Positions 54,831 through 64,000 of a stretch of 64,000 nt of DNA are shown here, piece after piece. The notes under the pieces were generated by a model. The model was not told where the DNA came from. It saw nothing but the letters and a program-made list of their open reading frames with translations, and ran no database searches. The translations under genes were made by a program, and so were the position numbers. Positions within the stretch are counted from its first letter, which is position 1. Each line of letters begins with the position of its first letter. The DNA comes from Paenibacillus sp. PCH8 (lineage in GTDB: Bacteria; Bacillota; Bacilli; Paenibacillales; Paenibacillaceae), in the NCBI RefSeq assembly GCF_002968835.1, contig NZ_PKQK01000001.1:1860001-1924000 (forward strand). Direction: 5' to 3'.

Positions 54831-55988
54831 ATGTCCAACAAAATTAAAGTCATGACGATCTTCGGGGTTCGGCCTGAAGCCATCAAGATGGCTCCGCTTA
54901 TTTTGGAATTGCAAAAACATCCCGAGTCTATCGAATCTATTGTTTGCGTAACTGCGCAGCATCGACAGATGTTGGATCAGGTACTTGAAGTTTTCGACAT
55001 ACATCCCGATTATGATCTGGATGTAATGAAAGATCGGCAGACATTGAATGAGATTACGATTCGTGTTCTGGGTGGCCTGGAGCCGGTTTTACGTGAAGCG
55101 AATCCGGATATTGTACTGGTTCACGGAGATACACTGACTACATTTGTAGCAAGTTATGCAGCATTCCTGCAACAGATTCAGGTAGGGCATGTGGAAGCGG
55201 GGCTACGGACATGGAACAAACTGTCTCCGTTTCCAGAAGAGATGAACCGCCAATTGACGGGTGTATTGGCTGATTTACATTTTGCACCAACAGATAGGTC
55301 TGCTTCTAATCTTGCCAAAGAAAATAAATCGGAGTCTAGTACGTACGTCACAGGCAACACGGTTACAGATGTGTTTCAATATACAGTACAGGAGGATTAC
55401 AAACATCCGGTACTTGAATGGGCACAGGGCAAACGTCTTGTGTTGTTGACAGCTCATCGCCGTGAATCTCAAGGCGAGCCTCACCGCAACATTTTTCAGG
55501 CCGTCAAACGGATTGCTGACGACTTCGAAGATATTGCCATTGTGTACCCGGTGCATCCTAGTCCTGCTGTGAAGGAGCCGGCTCACGAGATTTTGGGGAA
55601 TCACCCCCGTATTCAATTAATAGATCCATTAGACGTAGTGGATTTGCATAACTTTTACCCGCACACTCACTTGATTTTGACCGATTCAGGCGGCTTGCAG
55701 GAAGAAGCGCCTTCGTTTGGTGTGCCTGTGCTCGTATTGCGCGATACGACAGAACGCCCGGAAGGCATTGAAGCTGGAACGCTGGAACTGGTGGGTACGG
55801 AAGAGGAACGTGTTTATGAACGGACCAAAGCTCTGCTTACAGACGAAAACCTGTATGCAAGTATGAGTCAGGCTGCTAATCCATACGGTGATGGACATGC
55901 TTCGGAAAGAATTGTCAATGCGATTTTGCACCATTTTGGTGTAAATAGTGAACGTCCGGAATCATTTCACAGAAAATTCAAAAAATAA
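54831..55988 (+). CDS. mnaA: UDP-N-acetylglucosamine 2-epimerase (non-hydrolysing)
   Basis: The 385-residue enzyme makes UDP-ManNAc for wall teichoic acid linkage units or other polymers. Diagnostic blocks are TIFGVRPEAIKMAPLI, VHGDTLTTFVASYAAFL, VGHVEAGLRTWNKLSPFPEE, LLTAHRRES and DSGGLQEEAPSFGVPVLVLR. It follows upp by 56 bp and precedes the ATP synthase operon, as in other Bacillales. Confidence 0.94.
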   Translation: MSNKIKVMTIFGVRPEAIKMAPLILELQKHPESIESIVCVTAQHRQMLDQVLEVFDIHPDYDLDVMKDRQTLNEITIRVLGGLEPVLREANPDIVLVHGDTLTTFVASYAAFLQQIQVGHVEAGLRTWNKLSPFPEEMNRQLTGVLADLHFAPTDRSASNLAKENKSESSTYVTGNTVTDVFQYTVQEDYKHPVLEWAQGKRLVLLTAHRRESQGEPHRNIFQAVKRIADDFEDIAIVYPVHPSPAVKEPAHEILGNHPRIQLIDPLDVVDLHNFYPHTHLILTDSGGLQEEAPSFGVPVLVLRDTTERPEGIEAGTLELVGTEEERVYERTKALLTDENLYASMSQAANPYGDGHASERIVNAILHHFGVNSERPESFHRKFKK

Positions 55989-56022
55989 TTCAATTTTTCT
56001 GACGGATTTATAAAGGGCATAG

Positions 56023-56039
56023 TGTACAGTTAAACTGTA
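56023..56039. promoter_or_regulatory. 17-bp perfect palindrome upstream of the atp operon
   Basis: GTACAGTT-A-AACTGTAC is a perfect inverted repeat 35 bp after mnaA and about 77 bp upstream of the atp -35 box. It could be an operator. No binding protein can be named. Confidence 0.4.
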
Positions 56040-56115
56040 CGGTTTACGCGGGTTTATGGGCTATGTGAGTCTGTATTCCCGTCGTTTTACCCTTTAAAAC
56101 GCTAAAATCATTCAA

Positions 56116-56145
56116 TTGACAAAGGCTCTCATCATTCAGTAAAAT
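56116..56145 (+). promoter_or_regulatory. Probable atp operon promoter
   Basis: TTGACA (56116-56121) and TAAAAT (56140-56145) are 18 bp apart, 30 bp ahead of the atpZ start, with no other strong promoter before the operon. Confidence 0.6.
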
Positions 56146-56174
56146 TAACTGGGATTGCAAGGGTGGCGTGGAAA

Positions 56175-56429
56175 ATGGCCGATTCGAACAAACCAAATTC
56201 ATCCCGTAACCATGACGATAATGTATGGAAAGCGATGGGACTCGTTACAGCTTTTGGAATCGAGATTGCCATTCTCGCTGTTGCCGGATATTACGCTGGC
56301 TCCTGGTTGGACAAGACCATTGGGGGTAACGGAATATGGATCGCCGTAAGCGTTCTCTTTTTTCTTGCGGCAGGCGGTGTAAGCATCTACTTTATCGCGA
56401 AAAAAATCATGGGGGAAAGTGATGAGTGA
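56175..56429 (+). CDS. atpZ: AtpZ, ATP synthase assembly/accessory protein
   Basis: The 84-residue protein has two membrane helices (about 20-43 and 51-73) and the family pattern AGYYAGSWLDKTIGGNGIW. AtpZ works with AtpI and is thought to aid c-ring assembly or Mg2+/Ca2+ supply. ATG 56175 is eight bases from AAGGGTGG. Its end overlaps atpI by 8 bp. Confidence 0.85.
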   Translation: MADSNKPNSSRNHDDNVWKAMGLVTAFGIEIAILAVAGYYAGSWLDKTIGGNGIWIAVSVLFFLAAGGVSIYFIAKKIMGESDE

Positions 56430-56799
56430 ACTAACCAGATACCGCAGATCGATGACTGTTTTCGTCATGTACTTTCTTATGATTTGTTTTCTCGCAGCGG
56501 CCTTTATGCCACGTGTGGAGACAATTGCTTTGGGACTGGCCCTGGGTACAGGAATTAGCTGGATCAATGCATTTTACCTGGGCTACAAAGTAAGGAAAAT
56601 GTCTGATGATGCGGCAGAAGGTAACTTGAAGCGTGTCAACCTGGGATTTTTGACAAGAGCGGCATTCGCTGTGCTCGGTATATTCATATCGATGCGCTTT
56701 CCGCAGTACTTCAATACATATGCGGTTGCAGGCGGTCTCGTCATTGCACAATATTCCTTATTGATTATAGGGATTGTCTATTCCCGCAGAGCAGAATGA
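56422..56799 (+). CDS. atpI: ATP synthase subunit I
   Basis: The 125-residue protein has four membrane helices and fits the AtpI family, which assists c-ring assembly. The overlap with atpZ and its place ahead of atpB are the standard order. GGGGGAAAGTG precedes the ATG. Sequence conservation in this family is low, so the call leans on position. Confidence 0.82.
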   Translation: MSELTRYRRSMTVFVMYFLMICFLAAAFMPRVETIALGLALGTGISWINAFYLGYKVRKMSDDAAEGNLKRVNLGFLTRAAFAVLGIFISMRFPQYFNTYAVAGGLVIAQYSLLIIGIVYSRRAE

Positions 56800-56843
56800 G
56801 TTAGGTGCTGCAGCTTTCAAGTCGAGAAAGGGGTGAGAAAAAT

Positions 56844-57662
56844 ATGCATGAAGCTCCAATTATTATGCTTGGCGGATTTCGATTGGATCTATCGGTTCTG
56901 TTGATGCTGGTCGTTACAGGTGCAATTGTTTTTATTTTTGCTGTACTGGCAACACGGAGATTATCCGTTGAAAATCCCGGCAAGCTGCAAAATTTTATGG
57001 AGTGGGCAGTAGAATTCGTCCGCAATCTGATTTCCAGTACAATGGATATGAAGAAAGGTAAACATTTTATCTCTCTCGCTCTTTCCATGATTATGTTCAT
57101 TTTTGTAGGGAACATGCTCGGTCTTCCGCTCGTGGCTGTATCTGAAGTGACAGATGTCAATCAGGCGCAGGTGTTCGGTCAGCCGATTGTTACAGCGGTG
57201 GAAGCGTTTGAAAAGGCGCATGCCAAGGACCCTGAAGCACATCCGCACGTTGAACTGGCTTGGTGGAAATCACCGACAGCCGACTTGTCTGTAACGATGG
57301 GACTGGCTCTGGTTGCGTTCCTTGTCTCTCATGGACTCGGATTATTCCGCAACACGAGAGGTTACCTCAAGCATTACCTGAAGCCATTTGCTCTGTTCTT
57401 ACCGATCAACTTGATCGAGACGGCATCCAAGCTGTTGACACACGGTATGCGTCTATTCGCGAATATCTTCGCGGGTGAGGTACTAATCGCAACGATCCTG
57501 AAACTGACCACATTCAAAGTGTTTGGTGCCATTGCAGCGATTCCGCTATTAATGGTGTGGCAGGGTTTTAGTATCTTTATCGGCGCGATACAGGCATTTG
57601 TGTTTGTTATCTTGATGATGGTGTACATTTCACAGAGCATCGAGACGCACGATGAACATTAA
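56844..57662 (+). CDS. atpB: ATP synthase F0 subunit a
   Basis: The 272-residue membrane subunit forms the proton half-channels. The essential Arg is in MRLFANIFAGEVLIA, and the last helix has WQGFSIFIGAIQAFVFVILM. AAAGGGGTGAG precedes ATG 56844; the longer frame from 56805 has no site. Confidence 0.94.
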   Translation: MHEAPIIMLGGFRLDLSVLLMLVVTGAIVFIFAVLATRRLSVENPGKLQNFMEWAVEFVRNLISSTMDMKKGKHFISLALSMIMFIFVGNMLGLPLVAVSEVTDVNQAQVFGQPIVTAVEAFEKAHAKDPEAHPHVELAWWKSPTADLSVTMGLALVAFLVSHGLGLFRNTRGYLKHYLKPFALFLPINLIETASKLLTHGMRLFANIFAGEVLIATILKLTTFKVFGAIAAIPLLMVWQGFSIFIGAIQAFVFVILMMVYISQSIETHDEH

Positions 57663-57698
57663 GTTTCAAGCCCTACGAAGATTTCTTCACCAGGCTGA

Positions 57699-57965
<267 letters not shown>

Positions 57966-58080
57966 TCAAATTGATAAAGGTTTGGCGGGGAAGGCCATAG
58001 CCGTCCGCGCCTTCTTTTTAGGTAATGTCCGTACTAACGGATGAACGTTTCAAGGATACCTCCAGGAAGGAGTGAACAGA

Positions 58081-58569
58081 TTGAGTTTCATATGGGAAAA
58101 TACGTTGCTTGCGATGATTGCATTCGCAATTTTATATTGGCTGCTTAGCCGTTATGCTTTCGCTCCATTGTTCTCCATTATGGAAAAACGTCGTGAACTC
58201 GTGTTGGCGCAGATGAATGAGGCTGCTCAGACTCGGGAACAGGCTATCGCCTATGTGGAGGAACAAAAACAAGCTCTTGAGCAAGCGCGCAAAGATGCTT
58301 ACGATATCATTGAACAGTCCAAACAAACAGGTGGCAAACAAGCTGAATCGATTATGGCTGATGCGAAAGCGGAAGCTAACCGTCTGAAAGACGATGCAGT
58401 ACGTGAAATCGAGAGCGAGAAGAACAAAGCAGTCGCAGCGCTTCGCAGCGAACTGGGTACAGCTTCCGTTCAGATTGCTTCCAGATTGATCAAAAAAGAA
58501 GTTGAGAACGGTCCTGCACAAGAGGAACTTGTGAACCAATACCTCAATGAGGTAGGAGGCCGACAATGA
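58081..58569 (+). CDS. atpF: ATP synthase F0 subunit b
   Basis: The 162-residue peripheral-stalk subunit has one N-terminal membrane helix (about 6-24) and a long charged coiled coil. TTG 58081 is eight bases from GGAAGGAG; the GTG at 58072 overlaps that site. Its stop overlaps the atpH start by 4 bp. Confidence 0.94.
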   Translation: MSFIWENTLLAMIAFAILYWLLSRYAFAPLFSIMEKRRELVLAQMNEAAQTREQAIAYVEEQKQALEQARKDAYDIIEQSKQTGGKQAESIMADAKAEANRLKDDAVREIESEKNKAVAALRSELGTASVQIASRLIKKEVENGPAQEELVNQYLNEVGGRQ

Positions 58570-59114
58570 GCCGCGATACGATTGTTGCCAAGCGTTATGC
58601 GAAAGCATTGTTCGAAGTTGCTCTACAGCAACAGCAGGTGCTTGAGGTTGAACAGGAACTGGGTGTGGTAGTCAGTGCATTGACTGGAGATGCTGATATC
58701 GAGAAGTTTATCGTATCTCCCAATATCTCTGATGAAGCCAAACAGAACGTGCTTCATTCAAGTCTTGATGGTAAGGTATCTGAGCCGGTCCTTCGTACAG
58801 TCTTGTTGTTGATTGAGCGTGGACGTGTTGAATTGCTGGAAGATTTGCTGAATGATTATCGGAAGATCCAAGGTGAGTCGCTCGGCATCGCTGATGCACG
58901 TGTTTACTCGACTTATGCATTGAATGATGAAGAGAAAGCAGCGGTTGCCCGTGAATTCGGTGGCCGTGTGAATAAAAAGATTCGTATCGAGAATATTGTT
59001 GATCCGACTCTGCTGGGCGGATTGAAAGTCGCCATTGGCGATACGATCTATGACGGCAGCTTGGCTGGCAAGCTCGAACGTCTTGAGCAGTCTTTTAACA
59101 GACGAGTACAGTAG
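58566..59114 (+). CDS. atpH: ATP synthase F1 subunit delta
   Basis: The 182-residue subunit links the peripheral stalk to the F1 head. It has the family start IVAKRYAKALFEVALQQ and the ending LGGLKVAIGDTIYDGSLAGK. Coupled to atpF by ATGA. Confidence 0.95.
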   Translation: MSRDTIVAKRYAKALFEVALQQQQVLEVEQELGVVVSALTGDADIEKFIVSPNISDEAKQNVLHSSLDGKVSEPVLRTVLLLIERGRVELLEDLLNDYRKIQGESLGIADARVYSTYALNDEEKAAVAREFGGRVNKKIRIENIVDPTLLGGLKVAIGDTIYDGSLAGKLERLEQSFNRRVQ

Positions 59115-59124
59115 ATTGGGGTGA

Positions 59125-60645
<1,521 letters not shown>

Positions 60646-60660
60646 ATAAATGACTGCAGG

Positions 60661-60837
60661 TGCGGAGTTGCCTAACCGATTCCGCATGTCTGCATGTGAA
60701 ACTTTGACGCTATCAAAGTAAAAATGATGCTTACGAAGTAACTTTGGCTCTGCCAAAGTAGAGTTGTGCTTACGATGTAGTTTTGACTCTGTCAAAACTA
60801 GTGAATGCTTACGAAGTAACTTTGGCTCTGCCAAAGT
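60661..60837 (+). repeat. Tandem hairpin array between atpA and atpG
   Basis: The first hairpin (60661-60686) is TGCGGA...TCCGCA. Four 19-base hairpins follow at 60701, 60741, 60780 and 60819 with a 39-40 bp period: ACTTTGA/TCAAAGT, ACTTTGGC/GCCAAAGT, GTTTTGAC/GTCAAAAC and ACTTTGGC/GCCAAAGT. They are joined by a conserved TGCTTACGAAGTA (one variant base in one copy). The third differs from the others at paired positions on both arms. The array nearly fills the gap up to the atpG ribosome site. It may adjust mRNA processing or translation inside the operon. Confidence 0.85.
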
Positions 60838-60854
60838 TTTGAGGTGGTGAAATC

Positions 60855-61727
60855 ATGGCAAAAGGCATGCGCGAAATTAAGCGGCAAATTAAAAGCGTAC
60901 AAAGCACCAAGCAGATCACCAAAGCAATGGAGATGGTTGCTGCTGCAAAACTGCGTAAAGCGCAGGAAAAAGCAGAGGCAGCTCGTCCTTATTCGGAGAA
61001 GCTGAAAGAAGTTGTAGCCAGTATTGCATCGAGCACGCAAGGAATCCAGCATCCGATGCTGGAGAGCCGTCCAGTCAAAAGGACAGCTTATCTGATTATC
61101 ACATCAGACCGTGGGCTTGCAGGTGGTTATAATGCAAACGTTCTGCGTCAGGTGAATCAGACGCTCAAGGAACGCCACAACTCTCAGGATGACTACGAAT
61201 TGTTCGTTATTGGACGAAAAGGACGCGACTACTTCAGACGTCGTGAAATGGCGATGGCATCCACAACAACGGATCTGTCGGATTCGCCTTCATTTGCAGA
61301 TATTAAATCCATTGCACACGAGGCTGTTCATGGGTTTGAACTGGCTGAATTTGATGAATTGTACATTTGTTATAACCGCTTTGTGAATGCGTTGACCCAG
61401 ATTCCTACGGTAGAACGTCTTCTCCCTATGGAAACACCTGAGGTAACTGCTGCGGAAGGACCAACGGCAAGCTACGAATACGAGCCGTCTGCTGAGGCTG
61501 TACTGGAGGTTTTGCTTCCGCGTTACGCGGAGACGCTGATCTATGGTGCGCTTCTGAACGGTAAGGCGAGTGAGCTAGGCGCGAAAATGACGGCGATGGG
61601 TAATGCAACCAAAAATGCATCCAAAATGATTAACGAGTTATCATTGACCTATAACCGTGCCCGTCAAGCGGCGATTACGCAGGAGATTACGGAAATTGTG
61701 GCAGGTGCCAACGCAGCACAAGGCTAA
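60855..61727 (+). CDS. atpG: ATP synthase F1 subunit gamma
   Basis: The 290-residue rotor shaft has the conserved ends: MREIKRQIKSVQSTKQITKA at the start and SLTYNRARQAAITQEITEIV at the finish. TSDRGLAGGYNANV is the central signature. GAGGTGG precedes the ATG, directly after the last hairpin of the array. Confidence 0.96.
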   Translation: MAKGMREIKRQIKSVQSTKQITKAMEMVAAAKLRKAQEKAEAARPYSEKLKEVVASIASSTQGIQHPMLESRPVKRTAYLIITSDRGLAGGYNANVLRQVNQTLKERHNSQDDYELFVIGRKGRDYFRRREMAMASTTTDLSDSPSFADIKSIAHEAVHGFELAEFDELYICYNRFVNALTQIPTVERLLPMETPEVTAAEGPTASYEYEPSAEAVLEVLLPRYAETLIYGALLNGKASELGAKMTAMGNATKNASKMINELSLTYNRARQAAITQEITEIVAGANAAQG

Positions 61728-61805
61728 CTGTTTTTATTAATGAAGGCTTGCAGAGCAAAGATAAACGAACGGTACATTATTTTTGCAAAAGTAGCAGGCT
61801 TGTAG

Positions 61806-63224
<1,419 letters not shown>

Positions 63225-63284
63225 TCTGAATCCAGGATTGTCCTTATGTGGGCTATCCTTCGGATAGTTTCAGGAGGGATGGAA

Positions 63285-63689
63285 TTGAGCACCTTTTTGT
63301 TGGAAATTGTAACACCCGAGCGTCTGGTGTATTCAGAACAAGTGAATAGCATCACGGTTCGTGGTATTGAAGGGGAACTAGGCATACTGCCTGGTCATAT
63401 TCCTATGGTTACACCTTTGCAGATTGCACCAATCTATATTCGTAACGGAAAAGAAAATAAACAAGTTGCGATTGGTGGCGGGTTTATCGAAGTACGTAAA
63501 GATAAGGTTGTTGTACTCGCGGAGAGTGCTGAATTCCCGGAAAGCATTGATGTGGATCGTGCGCGTGCGGCGAAAGAGCGGGCAGAACGTCGGCTTGCAA
63601 GCCAAAGCAATCAGGACCACTTTGATCACCGCCGTGCAGAGATTGCGTTGCAAAAAGCGGTTAACCGGATTAACGTATTCGGCAAATAA
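63285..63689 (+). CDS. atpC: ATP synthase F1 subunit epsilon
   Basis: The 134-residue subunit has an N-terminal beta barrel (LLEIVTPERLVYSE, GELGILPGHIPMVTPL) and a C-terminal helical hairpin (VDRARAAKERAERRL) that can inhibit ATP hydrolysis. TTG 63285 is seven bases from AGGAGG; the ATG at 63279 is too close to it. Last gene of the operon. Confidence 0.94.
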   Translation: MSTFLLEIVTPERLVYSEQVNSITVRGIEGELGILPGHIPMVTPLQIAPIYIRNGKENKQVAIGGGFIEVRKDKVVVLAESAEFPESIDVDRARAAKERAERRLASQSNQDHFDHRRAEIALQKAVNRINVFGK

Positions 63690-63701
63690 ACGATTCTTGG
63701 A

Positions 63702-63731
63702 AGCCCGGCGGCTTAGTCTGCCGGGCTTTTT
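63702..63731 (+). terminator. Terminator of the atp operon
   Basis: AGCCCGGCGG pairs with CTGCCGGGCT (one G.T pair at the loop end), followed by TTTT. Confidence 0.88.
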
Positions 63732-64000
63732 GAGTTTTAGTAGTAAAGTAGATTTACCGAATATAGTAAAATGTTGGGCCGGAGCCTCTACGCGATTCCC
63801 TTCATTAATCAGAAGTTTCTTGAGTGAGTTATTCACCGTCGGTGAGGATATGAATAGAATGTAGGACTAAAGTAGTGGGGACATTTACCACTAAAAGAAC
63901 CATTTTTTTAGATGTGAAATTAAATTATTTCCGAGGAAATGACAGAATCGATATCGAAATAGCGCTCTTTTATGTCGTTTTAGTCACAAAATCCTGATGT
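63732..64000. other. Gap after the atp operon to the window end
   Basis: No supportable gene, repeat or clear promoter. It is probably the upstream region of a gene beyond the window. Confidence 0.4.

Overview
The window looks like a chromosomal segment of a Paenibacillus-type spore former (Bacillota). The evidence is the gene order prfA-prmC-spoIIR-ywlC-mntP-ywlE-ywlG-glyA-upp-mnaA-atpZIBEFHAGDC, strong GGAGG-type ribosome sites, sporulation genes (spoIIR, a Spo0E-like phosphatase), TTG/GTG starts, and an RRNPP-type peptide-signalling pair of a kind I associate with Paenibacillus. There are no rRNA or tRNA genes that I can see.

Layout. 0-11 kb: the end of an MFS transporter, mobA, and a sugar-utilisation module (AraC regulator, GH42 beta-galactosidase with an upstream cre-like site, YesM/YesN-type two-component system, sugar ABC binding protein and two permeases). 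11-25 kb: two chemoreceptors, moaA, small membrane ORFs, an IS3-type remnant, an RND exporter with its TetR regulator, a TetR-SMR-SMR operon, and a frameshifted phospholipase-D-family gene. 25-36 kb: a CarH/LitR-type B12-binding MerR regulator, then a tightly overlapping seven-gene carotenoid operon (three CrtI/CrtN-superfamily oxidoreductases, crtM, a CruF-like protein, an acyltransferase, a glycosyltransferase), then fni, which supplies the isoprenoid precursors. The same 11-bp tandem motif lies over the promoters of both the regulator and the operon, which suggests light- and B12-controlled pigment synthesis with autoregulation.

36-39.8 kb is an accessory patch: an orphan type I-C-like CRISPR array, a small Xre protein, an XRE-TPR receptor whose 3' end overlaps a 45-codon secreted pro-peptide gene, and a Spo0E-family phosphatase directly downstream. 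The peptide gene is very short and easily missed. I consider this receptor-peptide-phosphatase cluster one of the two most interesting systems in the window, together with the CarH-carotenoid module.

40-64 kb is conserved core: a GNAT enzyme, ychF, a VOC protein, prfA/prmC, two tandem FtsW/RodA paralogues, spoIIR, ywlC, mntP, ywlE, a ZTP-type riboswitch ahead of ywlG-glyA, upp, mnaA and the complete ATP synthase operon.

Non-coding structure is rich. A roughly 220-nt palindromic element occurs three times with compensatory base changes, and two copies flank glyA. A tandem hairpin array with compensatory changes fills the atpA-atpG gap. Three genes (the PLD gene, prmC and mntP) carry four apparent single-base deletions, all in short G or C runs, which points to sequencing error more than to gene decay.
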